Assembly: GCF_905475465.1 (NCBI RefSeq)
Contig: NC_062235.1
Span: 3,234,001 to 3,298,000 of the forward strand
Origin: Pieris napi
Lineage: Eukaryota > Arthropoda > Insecta > Lepidoptera > Pieridae
Length of the DNA: 64,000 nucleotides
Direction of reading: 5' to 3'
Shown: piece by piece, positions 1-12,593 of the stretch
Numbering within the stretch: the first letter of the stretch is position 1
Layout of the letters: the number at the start of each line of letters is the position of its first letter
Program-made: the position numbers and the translations under genes
The notes under the pieces: generated by a model
Databases searched by the model: none
Seen by the model: only the letters and a program-made list of their open reading frames with translations
Told to the model about the DNA's origin: nothing

Positions 1-1056
1 TATTGGATTCACAACTCGCTAGTTCTCTTACTACTTTATTCAAAGCACGTAAAGAACGCGTCTTCAGACTCGTTTATGCCACATCGATGTGACAGCTGCA
101 AATACTACAGAATATACGTAAATATTGTCTTACTTTATCCAATACTGTGCTACATATTAGGTTTTAGAAATACAGATAACGAAAACCTTAAGATACATTG
201 AAATTACTACCTACAAGTCAACACAATATAAAATATTAAGACAGATATTTCTATTGTTTACCTTCTTTTATCCAATAGGAATTAGAAGCCATAAGCCATA
301 AGCGAAATTCTAACGCGATATACGGGCAAGTGGAGATGAATAGGACGCAGTACATTGCACTCCTCGGGAATAAAGGAAATGCGACCATAAACAATCCTGG
401 CAACTATTATTTTATTCTTATTTTATGGCATGTGACGGTACACCGTAAATTTACTACAATATTTATGTCCATCGTTGCGTCAACTTAGATGCATTACACT
501 AAGGAAAAGTATTTAATAAAATTGAAATTCAGATGACGTAATTGATAGAAGTGTACCAAATAATTTTACGGTTTTGAATTATTTGTATCTAGCGATTTTA
601 GTGACGTGTAACGATTGTTCTGAACAACAGGAACTTTGTGCCATCCCGAATTGAGAATATATTAAATAATTAATTTTTATGGAAAGTAATATCTATAATG
701 TGCTAAATTTTGGTCGAAAAGACAAGGTGATAAATTATAAAATAAATTACGAGTTCATTGACACTGGATAATTTGATATAAACCAATTTGCGAGCTTATT
801 AAAATTATACGAAATTGCTAGCTGAATCGGATATTACGTTACGCTGTGAATTATCGATTTAAGGCTACTTAATATTGAATACTTGGGTAAGACCGTACAT
901 CTTTTGTTAAAAACTTGTCATTTATCTCACACCAAATCGGTGTTAATAAAGCCATTCTTAAAAACTATATGTATTAGGTATACGAATGACACTGATTTAA
1001 ATAAATGTCTCATATGACAGCGAATATACATACTAAGCACTTTAGTTTTATTTTTA
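1..1056. other. AT-rich intergenic, nothing recognised
   Basis: No frame, splice pattern or repeat that I recognise. Confidence 0.5.
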
Positions 1057-1485
1057 ACTAGCTGGCCTGGCGAACATCGTACCGCCTAACAGTCGATTCT
1101 TTATTTGTTTAAAATACTTATTCTGCTATTCGGGACACCGGTCTTGCTAGTAAGATAAAAAAAAGAAAATTGATAAGACAACAAATACATTATGTCAAAA
1201 AATAAAAAATTACCTTCCCGGAACCCCTCCACTCACACTTGAACTTTATGCTATGGTATAAAAGTTTAAATTGACTTTTAAGTATTATTGCGTATATTTT
1301 GTATGGGAATATAGAAAAGTGTTGTTTTTAGACTTTTTCACTCAATTTTTTTTTAATTTTTCCGCAAGAATCATCCTCGTACTTCAAGGTATATTATAAA
1401 AAAAAAATCAGACAAATCGGTCAAGCCGTTTTCATGTTATGTCGTGACAACGGAAAACGGGTTTCATTTTTATATATATAGATAT
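1057..1485 (+). mobile_element. RTE-like nonautonomous element
   Basis: Begins TAGCTGGCCTGGCGAACATC and ends in ATCGGTCAAGCCGTTTTCAT followed by TTTTATATATATAGAT. The same head and tail bound 31962-32514. Heads and tails of this kind are widespread in insects and I link them tentatively to RTE-class LINEs. Confidence 0.5.
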
Positions 1486-1489
1486 AATT

Positions 1490-1662
1490 AATATGTAGGT
1501 TTATAATAGTATTTACAATATTATTAACCTACATAATAATAATTAAAACTGATAAATAGTTTGGTCCTTGTGGCAGTATACCTTTAACGCTTCTTCGCTG
1601 TATTACGATACTTATTAGCTGAGCGAGGAAAGCACCAGCTGAGGAGACGGTACTATCTTGTT
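1490..1662 (-). mobile_element. Retrotransposon C 3' fragment
   Basis: The minus strand codes a decayed ISIVIQRR...VKGILPQG block followed by the family 3' UTR (AACCTACATAATAATAAT on the plus strand). It abuts the RTE-like element ending at about 1485. Confidence 0.58.
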
Positions 1663-1807
1663 ATTATTAAATTCACTATTAAGTGTATACTTTAGTATTT
1701 TATGAAATCGCCAGATAAAACAGCTTATGCGGATTAAACGTGATATTTTTGTCATCGTATATAGTCTGGAAAGTGTACAATAACATGAAAGGAAAACAAT
1801 TATTAAT

Positions 1808-2095
1808 AATTGTCTTTTATTGACATAACTTTTAAACATTTAATAAAACAATTTTTAACCGGATTGAAGTTATGTATTATTTTCTGGAAAAACCCTCCAT
1901 CTTTTAGTCGATACCAACTCCGGGGAAACAAATACAGATAATACAACTTTTTCTACAGCTGTGATACCTTTTGTCTTCAGTCACCGTGACCACACACGCT
2001 GTAAAGCACGCGAAACGTCGGTTAAATTTAAAATTATGAAAAATAAATGTTAATACATAACTTCAATCCAGTTAAAAATTGTTTTATTAAATTAT
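1808..2095. mobile_element. Penelope-like terminal repeat
   Basis: One of three related copies (also 9775 and 36087). Inverted segments 1841-1879 and 2051-2090 bracket a core with the sequence CTGTAAAGCACGCGAAACGTC at 1999-2019. The CTG...CGAAACGTC pattern recalls the hammerhead-ribozyme-like motif in terminal repeats of Penelope-like retroelements; here the CTGATGA box is not intact. No reverse transcriptase frame is present. Confidence 0.48.
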
Positions 2096-2231
2096 TAATT
2101 ATTTAATGTATGTTTTAAGAGACATAATAACACAGAGCAATATAATTGTGGGTATAGACGAATTGGAATTCTCTTTCTTTTCTCTTCTCGTCATTCCTCT
2201 CTTCTAGATACTTAAATATTGCATTAAAGTT

Positions 2232-2460
2232 TTACCTGATGTCAAGTGATACCGCCGCCCATGGACACTCAATACCAGAAGGCTTGTGACTGCGTTGCCG
2301 GCATTTTAAGAATTGGTATGCTCTTTTCTTAAAGTCAAGTTGGTTTGGAAATACTTAAGCGAGTAAGTTCCACGTAGTGATGGTGGGCGGCAAAAACTGC
2401 CTTAAAAAAACTCAGTTGTGGAACGATGGACGTCGCGGTGATACCGGTGGAATTTTACGT
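2232..2460 (-). mobile_element. LINE B C-terminal fragment
   Basis: The minus strand is a decayed copy of the C-terminal coding end of a non-LTR reverse transcriptase whose best-preserved copy is at 54425. The 3' UTR follows toward lower coordinates. Several indels break the frame. Confidence 0.62.
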
Positions 2461-4559
2461 AAAATAAAAATAGAAATGACTTATAGTTCTTCCAAAATAT
2501 AAGCTTAATGATCGGCGGTCATCCACTATGTCTATTTCTGGTCGATTGAATAAAATTGCGAGAATTTCGGACAAACTGGAATACCAGGTGTACGATAATC
2601 AAAAAATACCTATAATAACGGTACGGTTCATTCCACTACGCGACCCAGCTATTTTTCTTCATTCCAACACGCCTTTTAGCTCATTTATCTTACGCCCGCC
2701 ATCTCTATTACGCTTTCGGCGAATGTAAGGAGGTTTAGAGAGGTATAAAATCACAAAGCTTTAAGTGATCAGTCAGTAATTTCATTAATAAAATTACATT
2801 ATATCGTGATCAATATGGCTTTTTCTTAGAAGTGTCTTATTTATAGAAGTCAACCATGATTTCGACCTATGAAAGATTGCTACATTTTCTTCTTGAAAGA
2901 GCTCAATTCGAATTGGTTAGGTACTTTTTTTTACAGCTGATATTTGGAAAATAGTATAGGCTCTGCTGCATCCCGCCCAAGGCGATTGTTGGTGGTGTCT
3001 TGGGGTTTTAGTGGGAATATACAATTGCGAGTCCTACATAACCCTACCGCGCTAAAAAGTCACGCCGCAATATGCGCAATACAAAAAAAAGGACCCAAAA
3101 AAATCCCGGTAGAAGTGCCATAAACTGTTAAAACCGTAGCCCAAAAGTCTATTATGTTAGCTTGCTTTTCGTCACACATACATAAAAACCATTAAAGAAC
3201 AATAAAATGAAGCGTAATGAGCAAAACGTTTCAAAAACTGATACCAAAAATATTTCCAAAAACATTCAAGCACACGGAATAAAGCGATTTGAATCTTAAT
3301 TGTACTCCGACGGCTGTCTCTTCTGATTTGGTTGACCTAATTAAAGATATTAAATTTGCAGGTTGGAGCTGTTTTTATAAACTCGTTAACCTTATTAATC
3401 TCGCTGACTTGCACAAAATCATCTCATTAAAACTTGTTAATTCCACTGCCTAAAAAAGAGGATTTTGATTTATGACCTATTTGGACTGTCTTATCTGTTG
3501 GTCTATATATAATTCCCTCGAACCCAACTTTTTTTTTGTTGATTGGAATTGATCTTAGGATTGGACCAAAATAAGATTTTCGACTAGTAAGTCTATTAGT
3601 AATAATTTAAAAACCAATAATAAAGATACCAAAGTGGAATAAACGTCTTTATGTATTTCAATATTTTTTATATACCTTGCATAAGGCCCTATCCCAACAC
3701 GAATTGCTTTGTCAGTGTCTCGGAGTGTACTGCGGGGCACTGAGGCGCGCTGGCCCATAATAACAATAAGTTATGTAAAACATTAAATTAATGTAATTTT
3801 ATCACTTTTTTTACTGAAATGAATTTCAAAATCATATTCGGTATACATTTTCGTAATATATTTCAAAGTGTAAAAAATTGTTTGGTTTTTTTTCTATAGA
3901 GCGAAGTTATTTATATCGTGTATCGATCTTTCAAAATGGATACATAAACTACTGAACTCCACCATATATTTTTTCGATTCGCCCTACTTCAAGAAACGAT
4001 GACAAAAAATGGAAATAAACAATGTACTGGAGTTTGGCGACCGGATAGGTCCTTAACAACAAATTATATAAATTAAACGAAAGTGTACCGATTCTATTAT
4101 TATTATTATTATATCTATAATTAAACCACGCAGGAGCACGCTAGCTAGGATCTTGTATGTATCCATATATATACAAAGAATTCATCAGTGATTCGATGAT
4201 CTTCAACCAAGAAAAGAGGACGACTTAATATAATATACCATTTTCCTGTAACTAGCATTTTCTTTAGCGAGATTTAATTCTTCCATTTACCTGTAACAGA
4301 CAATTCCCATATGCAAATCGAAAGTTAAACATTCGCTGCTCTACTGACCTAGTAATAATTAAACTATGCACAGTGGATTAACATTGGTAAAGAGCTACAT
4401 TCATACTGTACATAGGAAATGAGATTGGTTTCCATTGGAAAAATTCCTACGGTTTCACGAGCTAAAATTATCAAATGAATAATGATTTTAAATGAAATAA
4501 CTTTAAAACAGACAGAAATCTGTATAAGGCGTTAGAACATTAATAAAATAATTACCAAA
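2461..4559. other. AT-rich intergenic
   Basis: No gene seen. A TTGGTGGTGTCTTGGGGTTT block near 2985 may be a LINE 3' piece, and a short (TTA)n run lies near 4099. The 66- and 67-codon frames here look like chance. Confidence 0.4.
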
Positions 4560-4645
4560 AAACTACCTAAGTATCGCGTACAGCGAAGAAATGCTGTCAG
4601 CATTAAAGGTACACTGCCAAATTGACCAAACCTTTTAATTATTAA
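4560..4645 (+). mobile_element. Retrotransposon C, short fragment
   Basis: About 85 bp matching the RISLAIQRGNAASIKGTLP end of the family at 28842, with indels. Too short and decayed to say more. Confidence 0.42.
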
Positions 4646-4805
4646 AAAAGTTTTCTGTGCTTCTAATAAAATATATTCACTAAGAACTATAAAGATTTTC
4701 TTTAAAAACGTATTTAAAAATTATCAATCATCAACCAACCATTATACTATACTAATTTATACAAATAATAATAAGCCATGAGGCTTATATACGATATACA
4801 TGAGG

Positions 4806-4849
4806 CGTTATAATACGATTTTTGAGCGCTCAAAAATCGTATTATAACG
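4806..4849. repeat. Perfect 44-bp palindrome
   Basis: The halves CGTTATAATACGATTTTTGA(GC) and its exact complement meet at GAGC/GCTC with no spacer. It is not the end of any element I recognise. Confidence 0.85.
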
Positions 4850-6357
4850 GCTCTAACAGAACTTTGAAAAGCCCTTGCTAACGTTTAAAATCTGTCGGCA
4901 AATGAGATAGGATGAAGAACTATAATATCTGGGCATATAATATATAATGAGCGAGTGAACAAAAGATTATTTACCTATGTTATTAGCAGTGTCTTCAAAA
5001 TCTCGTTCGGAATTGATGTCGAAATATGAACTTCACTATTTCACGCTTGTCACGTGACCTGTTGTTAATACACAATTTTAATTGGAGATGAACTAATCAT
5101 CTGCTTAGAAACAAAAATAATAAGCGACCAACATTAAAAGGTATTTAAGTCTATATGTGCTTTACGTAAAACTACCCTTTCATAGAACTCAATAAACAAC
5201 AACGAGCGATGCTATTTCGCTAGTTTTCGTTTTCATTTCATTTGAAACTAAATTTATCAGTCCCTCTATTCTAGTACGAATTTCTAGTATTTGTCTGCCC
5301 CTATTTGCCTAATGCAACATAGCAAAGAGATTGCACATGGCCATGCATGTTTCATGACGTAGGCAACGCATTCGTATGTATATAAACGGATTACACGAAT
5401 TAAAGCGGTTCGTAAAATTTAGATTCAAAGAGCATTTTAATGGCTTAAAAATTAACGTGAATTTAAATAGACAGCGAATTATCATACATAAATAGGCGGC
5501 GCAAAAGGGGCCCAAAACTCGTAAATACTCGTATGTACTATACTGCGCATATTAATAATATAAAAATACGATTTTTTAATCACGTCTCCCGCTGTGGATC
5601 TGATACTTTAAGACATCTATTTTATATTGTATGGATAACAAAAAAAAATTGATCTTCTTGTAGAATATTGTAATGTAATATAATAATTTACAAAGAACGC
5701 GGAAGTATATTATTTTGTCTTATGAACTGCCTTCAGCGTGTTATATATATTCTTAGTTATATATATTACATATTTAATTAATTCAAAAGGAACACATACA
5801 TCATAAACAGTATAGTTAAAGCTATTGTGTAACAAAATTGTTATATTTAAAAACTCAACAGAAATTCTTAATTTCAGCTTAAAATTAAGCGAGTCTGCTA
5901 TAATGAAATCATGTTTTAATTTGCGCAAAAAGTAATCTTTTTCAGAGTTAAAAACTTTAAGGAACTTTGTTAAAAATTCTCTTGTTATTTTGTATAATCT
6001 TGATTATCAGGTATTAATTATAACTTTTAAATTGTCTATGCAGTTGTTTCAATATCTATAAATGTGTTGCTATCGAAAATTATATCTTGCAAATAGAATA
6101 TATAACCTTTGATACGGATGATGCATTTTAATGGTGAAATAATTTTGGATTTAATTGCTACATATTTAAAAAATAGCCTGGACATTTGCTCTTCAGCATA
6201 CCTATTAGTATAGGAAGTAGAATCAGTTTAAAAATACAATTAAATTTGTTAATTAACTGTCAAAAGAAAAGCGTTATGTGTTTAGAATAATTTACCTATT
6301 GATAGTAATAAAATTAGAAATTTTTGTAATTGGTTAAATTTGTTTTTTTTTTCTATT
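4850..6357. other. AT-rich intergenic, nothing recognised
   Basis: Several 60-70 codon frames, all low-complexity or antisense to AT-rich sequence; no domain or repeat family recognised. Confidence 0.45.
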
Positions 6358-6435
6358 CAGTCCCTATAACGCAAACTCTCTTTAACGAAAGAAAAGGCTC
6401 GGTCCCTTGCAATTCGTTATAAAGAGTTTACACTG
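6358..6435. mobile_element. Short pogo-like MITE
   Basis: 78 bp from CAGTCCCTATAACG to TTTACACTG; both ends start CAGT when read inward, and a TA follows the right end. The segment GGTCCCTTGCAATTCGTTAT is shared with 57640. Ends of this kind are typical of pogo/Tigger relatives. Confidence 0.48.
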
Positions 6436-6537
6436 TATATAACATGTATATTTTCTTCTTCATATATGACGTGTAAGATTCTTTAACGGTGCCTTTTTGA
6501 TAAATTATTTTTTATTATAGCTTAATATTTTAATATC

Positions 6538-6730
6538 TCGCAAGTGCGTTGCCGGCCTTTCAAGAATTGGTACGCTTTTTTCTTGAAGGACCCTAAGTCG
6601 AATTGGTTCGGAAATACTTCAGTGGGCAACTGGTTCCACATAGTGGTGGTGTGCGGCAAAAACTGCCTTAGAAAACGCTCATTTGTGGAACAACGGACGT
6701 CGAGGTGATACGGATGGTATTAATTGTTGC
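6538..6730 (-). mobile_element. LINE B C-terminal fragment
   Basis: Minus-strand coding matches the blocks STNERFLRQFLPHTTTMWNQ and FKKKAYQFLKGRQ of the LINE B C-terminus, 3'-truncated relative to 54425. Confidence 0.64.
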
Positions 6731-7213
6731 TACTTTCTATATTGTGCTATTTTCCTGTTCTAAGCACATCAATTTATATAAAAGTCTTAGTAATATATAA
6801 AAGTTACCAATTACATAGTATTAGATTCTCTCTCTCTCTATTCAGGCTTCCTTCTCCACAGTCACTCAATTGTAAATAATTTAATCGAAACATCGAGGTG
6901 AAAGCATAAAGGTGATTGAGCGGTAGATATAGGATTAATATATGCAATACGAATTGAAATTGGTGAATCGATTTCTCATTAGTACAATTTGCATCGAATT
7001 TTGGCAGCCGCTGCAGGCATTAACATTTATTCTTTAACACAACATGTTATTAAAACCGTTGATTTGATTTCACCAATGTTCTGTTTTATATGAAGACTTT
7101 TGTACATCCATCATCAGTCGATTTACATAAAACCATAATTATATATTGCTGGTAGTAAATGATAGTCGGTAGTAAATGATGGAATATTACATTTGATAAT
7201 GTTGAATGTGGCA

Positions 7214-7480
7214 AGAGCAATGTTGGCCTAGTAGCTTCAGCGTGTGACTCTCATCCCTGGGGTCGTAGGTTCGATCCCCGGCTGCATCAATGGTCTTTCT
7301 TTCTACGTGCGCATTTAACAATCGCACAAACGGTGGAGGAAAAAATTGTGAAGAAACCAGTTTGCCTAAGACCCAAAATCTACGGCGTGTGTCAGGCACA
7401 GGAGACTTACGATTAGATTTTCATATGATCATGAAACAGATACAGAAATTTTAGGCCTAAAAGGTAGCGCCATTGATTCT
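7214..7480 (+). mobile_element. SINE A (tRNA-derived)
   Basis: TTGGCCTAGTAGC (A box), GGTTCGATCCC (B box) near 7268, then the family body (TTTCTACGTGCGCATTTAAC, ACGGCGTGTGTCAGGCACAG) to the AGGTAGCGCCATTGATT end. Similar to the Metulj SINEs of butterflies. Near full length. Confidence 0.72.
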
Positions 7481-7584
7481 ATTTTATGTAGAATGTTATG
7501 TAAATTGTGCTTGAATGTAAGAACTAGTCGGAAATAACTTCGTGAGTGATATGGAATTGGGTCTTGAAGTATCAACAAATCTAA

Positions 7585-7734
7585 AGGTGCGTCCACATCT
7601 GGCGAATGCGCCGCGAATATGCAGCTCGCGAGCCGTTTGCGAGCTGCGCGCGTGCAGTCACGGCAATGGTAATGTGCGCCTCTTTAGCGCAACTCATGCA
7701 AGGCTCGTATATCATTCGCCATATGTGGACGCCC
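7585..7734. mobile_element. 150-bp GC-rich MITE, Harbinger-like
   Basis: Ends AGGTGCGTCCACATCTGGCG and, inverted, GGGCGTCCACATATGGCG, flanked by TAA on both sides (7582-7584 and 7735-7737). The inside is GC-rich with CGCGAGC/GCTCGCG palindromes. The 102-codon frame that crosses it is an artefact of the element. Confidence 0.6.
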
Positions 7735-7861
7735 TAAGAGACTCGTCACTCGACTCGGGGACGATCGTCCACATCTACTCAAATAACGAATGTAAGGCCT
7801 TGTTTTTTGAAATTATCTTGAATTTAACAGTTGACAGACTGTCATGCTAAATATCACTGTT

Positions 7862-8270
7862 TTTGGCGTCGTCCATGCGTCGGATTGTCTCTTTTCCTAA
7901 AATATGGCGAGACCTGACGTCATCGTAAAGAGTGCTACTTGTGGTGTTTGATCGGAGTTGGGACGGATCGGACGGAAACGTATTAATTACATATTTTGTT
8001 ATTGCCCGTTTGCATGTTGTTCCCACAACACCACGCCTTGCTGATAGAGGTCAAACTTTTGGTTTTCATATTTATTCACTATTTTTTATTTAATTGCAAT
8101 ATACTACATTCAAAGGAGTAACAGAGAGTTTACTGCCAGTTCTATTCCGTTCTACGTTCTTGATGTGAGAACTGGCACTAAATGTAAATTTAGAAGCATT
8201 TGTTTTGACGTTCATACGTGTACATTAAGACTCTAGATGAATAAATAATGTTTTGAGTTGTAACTAAAAG
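7862..8270 (+). mobile_element. LINE D-tailed nonautonomous repeat
   Basis: The plus-strand copy of the repeat at 29965-30560: it begins GGCGTCGTCCATGCGTCGG, passes a CCTTGCTGATAGAGGTCAAA block, and ends with the LINE D tail (GAACTGGCACTAAATGTAAA). Internal deletions relative to the other copy. Confidence 0.62.
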
Positions 8271-8820
8271 ATCGGGCCACGCCATATACACATTAATAAA
8301 TATATATTTAATCGAATACCTACAAAGTTAACAGTCAAAATTTACAGCTCAAGAGATTCGCTGGTTTAGTACCGATTACACAAGTATAACGCATATATTT
8401 TATGCAAAATGTTATATCGTGGTAAACCCTGATTACCTAACATTAAACGGAATGTTTCACGTAAATTCTTACATTATAAAGGCTATAAAGTTCCTTGTTA
8501 TAAAACAAGGGAATTTTGCAGGTTGGAAGTAAAATGTGTTTACCGTGACAAGAACTACATTCTAAAATGCAGAATTTCTTTAAAGCCTGTATAAATATTT
8601 GCAGCCTAATGTGAGCTAAATCTGAATATTTTTATTATTACGACAACATTTGCACGGCAATTCATATAACCGTAAGTTTTGCTTGTAATGATCATGTATG
8701 CGTTTTCGAATTTACAATATTTTCCTTTTGCTTAAATTGCTTATAAATATTATCGAAATTAGTATCTATATTTTTTAAGGAGAGCTGTTTCATACAATTT
8801 TTTTATTATGTAAGTGAAAT

Positions 8821-9068
8821 AGCAGCATTATTGGCCTAGTAGCTAGCGTTGCCTCATACCTGAGGTCGTAAGTTCGAACCCCGGTCGTGCACCAATGATC
8901 TTTAATATCTAAGTGCGCATATACTCGTTCGTACGATTAGAATAACATCGTAAGGAAACCAGCTTGCTTTGACTCAGTCCACGGCATGTGTGAGGTAGAA
9001 AAGGATCTTAAAGGAAGGACTTGCCTATTTAAGCAAATATCACAGAGCGTTGTAGTGTCACTGGCAAT
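8821..9068 (+). mobile_element. SINE A copy
   Basis: TTGGCCTAGTAGCTAGCG, a B-box variant GTTCGAACCCC, then a more decayed body and GTTGTAGTGTCACTGG end. Confidence 0.62.
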
Positions 9069-9542
9069 AAGAGGTTTTTTATACGTGTGTAAAGGAAAAT
9101 TACGTAAAGAAGAAATCAATGTTTAGGAAGTTTTATGTATTCATGACCTGTAAACTAAAGGCATTAAATTAATTAATTAATTAGTAAATTTATCTATTCC
9201 TAGAACTAACACTAGAACCTAAACCTAAATAGGCATCGGTCCCACAAAAAGTAATCACTAAGAAAATAAATTCGCTTTAAAAATTGCAGTTAAAACTCGA
9301 CTTATCCGGAACAATGATTTGCTTTTTTCCTCTAAAACGTTTTTATACCTGTCCAAAACAAAGCATAATATAGAATGCGGTAACATGTGGAGGCAAAAGG
9401 AATTCAAAAGTAGGTCAAACCATTCTTGCGTGTGTATACAGAACGCAGTTAAGTCGTTTCAACATTTATTTAGAATCTATGGTATTATATCTGGTTTATT
9501 TCTCATTGATAAAACCTCTTTGTACGCTTTTAAAGTTGTGTA

Positions 9543-10193
9543 CATTGATATATAAAAAACCCAAGATGCACAATCAACGTCTAAAAAACGTCCTCAAAAA
9601 ATGAGCGCAACATTCTAAATTGTGCACTCATTTCAAATAGTCTCGCGTCTAATAAGTGGAGTCGATGTTATTTATTTGTGTTTCTTTATATAAATAAATT
9701 TATGTACTTTTGAACTTTTTTGTGTGTAGTTTTTGACAAATATATTTACTAACAAATTATTTTTAATTTAAAGAAAAAACTTTTTATCCGGATTAAAGTT
9801 ATGTATTATTATAAATTTCCAACTATTTAACATCCAACACCTTTTGTCTTTAGTCACCGTGACCACGCACGCTGTAAAGCACCCGAAAAGTCGGATAAAT
9901 TTAAAATTATGTTAAATAGTTTTAAATAAAAAAGTAATGTTCGACTCCACTCAATACCTTGTCCTACCGACCACGGTCGGTCGTAAAATTTTATTGCTTT
10001 AAGTACGTATACACTGCGTTGTAATAACAACTTTAAGCAATTCGCGTAAGGTTGATTTTGCAATAATATATGCTTGTAACATATACTGTTATAGACATAC
10101 TGTTATAGAAAATGACAGAAATAGTGTTTCGGGACACTTTCGAGCGTTACTTTTATTCGAGACTGTGCATCTTGGGTTTTTTATATATCAATG
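9543..10193. mobile_element. 651-bp nonautonomous element, perfect 30-bp TIRs
   Basis: The ends are perfect inverted repeats of 30 bp (CATTGATATATAAAAAACCC and onward; 9543-9572 and 10164-10193), flanked by a perfect 8-bp duplication GTTGTGTA (9535-9542 and 10194-10201). Eight-base duplications are typical of P and hAT elements; a CA..TG end fits P better, while hAT ends usually read CAGTG. There is no transposase frame. A Penelope-like terminal fragment (about 9775-9925) lies inside. The perfect ends suggest recent mobilisation by an element elsewhere. Confidence 0.82.
9775..9925. mobile_element. Penelope-like terminal fragment
   Basis: Matches the left side and core of the repeat at 1808, including the CTGTAAAGCACCCGAAAAGTC core (9872-9892), more decayed. 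It lies inside the 9543-10193 element. Confidence 0.45.
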
Positions 10194-10269
10194 GTTGTGT
10201 ACTTTGACTTTGATTTGACTGAAAGCAGTGTCTCTTTTGTCTTTGGTTGGCTTGGCATAAGGGTCTTGA

Positions 10270-10350
10270 ATAAAGTGCTAGTAGCCGCTCATGGACACTT
10301 GCAACGCCGGAGCTTTGCTGGCCTTAGAATAGTATGCTCTTTTTTTAAGT
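10270..10350 (-). mobile_element. LINE B, short decayed fragment
   Basis: About 80 bp including CTCATGGACACTTGCAACGC and a TTTTTTAAGTCGATAAGG block match LINE B with gaps. Confidence 0.38.
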
Positions 10351-10576
10351 CGATAAGGTGCTGTGTGACAAATATAATAGAATAATCTGTACCGGGCGCT
10401 GCTAAATCCAGCGTAACAGATTTTTTTTAATCAACACATGGTCATCTTATTTGTTAATAAAGCCTTTAATTCCTCATGTAGTAAATTTTTAAGAGATATA
10501 TGTTTTGGAAGTTTATTATATGTTACGATGAAAGGAGATAGACTGAAACAAAGCTGATATTATAAACACAATTTTT

Positions 10577-10913
10577 GAAGTGATACTTCTTTAGGCGCGT
10601 TATGAAAAATTGATGAGAGTGAAATTTTACGATGCGCGCGCACCGTTACACAAAATTAACAGAATGAAGTTGCCCACGGAAGATGCTACGGCATTGGACA
10701 TAATTTAAAAACAACATTCGAATAATAATAGAATTTATGTTACACTTAATGTAAGAGAATAATAATAAATATTTATTTATGAAATTTTTCAAATGTAAAC
10801 TGAACTTTATTGACTATAACGACTCCTTTTCCAGTCTTTGATTATTTAATTGTAATTAATTATTTGCATGCAATCAAAAACTATTTTTAATAATGCCAAA
10901 GAAGTATAACTTC
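10577..10913. mobile_element. 337-bp element with self-palindromic TIRs
   Basis: Left end GAAGTGATACTTCTTTAGGC and right end (inverted) GAAGTTATACTTCTTTGGC. Each end is itself a small hairpin (GAAGT...ACTTC). Related ends occur at 22580 and 23119 and a single end near 19292. No coding capacity. Confidence 0.58.
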
Positions 10914-11320
10914 TTACACGCGTACATAAGTACACGCACCCTTTTTTTTCTTTAACTCTTTCTTGCTGAGACTGTATATTTTTTTCTATAAATAACGTGT
11001 AACTCCTAATATACGCCGAATTTTCGTAACGCGTGAAACATCAGCATCATTGTTAAATAAACCCCGCCATTAAGCTTATAGAAACTCGATATTTGACAAT
11101 AACGGTTCGTTGAACCTATTCAAATTATTTGTCAACGTTATTGGGGCGAATGATAGCGATACAATATTTGTTAATTTACGCTAATCACTCCCGACATACG
11201 CCACGCAATTAATTGTATCGTTTTAATTATTGTTAACAGTTGTGCTTCAATGATACTTTATAGTGTGTTTATTTTAATTGGTTTAACGATTACTATTTTT
11301 GTCAATATTGGCTTTATAGA

Positions 11321-11480
11321 GGCTTAAGCGGGCGCCTCCGAGGTTGTAGGTAGGACTATGTATATGAACGCTCGCTTGTATGGTAAAAACTTCGTAAGGA
11401 CACTGTCTTAGACCCAAAAAGTCGATGGCGTGTGTACTGTGTAAGTCACAGTAGGCTGATCACTTACGTAGCCAATATTA
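11321..11480 (+). mobile_element. SINE A, partial
   Basis: Keeps GAGGTTGTAGGTAGGAC and the body block AGACCCAAAAAGTCGATGGC; the promoter boxes are lost. Confidence 0.5.
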
Positions 11481-12593
11481 GAAAAAATACAGTATTATTA
11501 TATATTTCTGTATATAAATATATGATACAGAAATCTGAAGGAAGACATATTGTGGCCACCCAGATATCCCGACTTAATCCCAGCTGACTTTACGCAGTTT
11601 TAGAAACATAAACAGAAATAATTGACTAAAATTGTAAATTGTATTTGATGATTCGCATGCTTGACAGCAATCACTACTATAAATAGTGGTTGTCTAGAAG
11701 AGATCGCCAGTTATCCTTTTTATTTAATTATTTAAATTGTACTGTGTTACTGCAACGAAATGTTTATTAATAAAATAATAAAATACGCTTAATGTGGTCA
11801 ATGTGTGACTTTTGACTCGCGTATATAAGCTTATTTATAATTTTTTTATGTAACATTTTGGCAAACAAAGTAAACAACATCAGCGGTACAAACCTTCTAT
11901 CTATGGTTTATGAATCTGTTTCATTTATCATGTTTCCTTTCAGCTAATTAGCCTGACAAACTATCCGATTTTTAGGGTACAATTTACGAATAGGTACGAT
12001 ACTTAACGCTAAATCTCCCTATAAAATGTATTGATTCGCGGGATCATAGCTCCCCCTAATTCACGTTTCCGAATCCCCAACCTTAGTCTGGTTTCCTATT
12101 CATATATCCAATACGAGCAAATATAAATTGCATACAAATTCGAGTTCGATACAAGTACGACTCCCGTATTGGACTTAGTTCGCGCAAACTCTGAATCAAA
12201 GTCGTGTGTTTAGCTAATACACGACTCTCAGGATTCAAAACTTACAGTCTAGACATAAGGCAACGAAAATACTAATAATAATCTGACCCCAACGTATCCC
12301 ATTCTGCGACGCCGGGTCAATTAATCAATTATTTCACTTCATTACGTGACTCTGATCCTTCTTGTCAGAGCTTTTTTGTTTAATGGTAATGGTAATGCCA
12401 AAAGGGACTAATTTGTTTAAATTTGGGATGTCGTGGTTGTTGTTTTAGTACTTCACATTTAAGCGCTTTAAAATGGAGTTTTTTTACAAAACTTTCAGAT
12501 ATAAGTCCAGAAGCTTGCAATAAGCATTTGGAGTCCAGAGGGATCTTATCCATAAAGGTAGGCTATTTAATGGCATAATAAAAAATAAATCGG
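11481..12593. other. AT-rich intergenic
   Basis: Near 12107 and 12163 CCAATACGAG and, inverted, CCGTATTGG give a weak hairpin. Nothing else recognised. Confidence 0.4.

Noticed and set aside
2955..3060. Possible retroposon 3' end (TTGGTGGTGTCTTGGGGTTT)
   Set aside because: Looks familiar as a LINE ending, but no second copy in the window supports it.
7542..7850. 102-codon plus-strand frame
   Set aside because: Half of it is the GC-rich MITE at 7585-7734; opened by the element's stop-poor composition.
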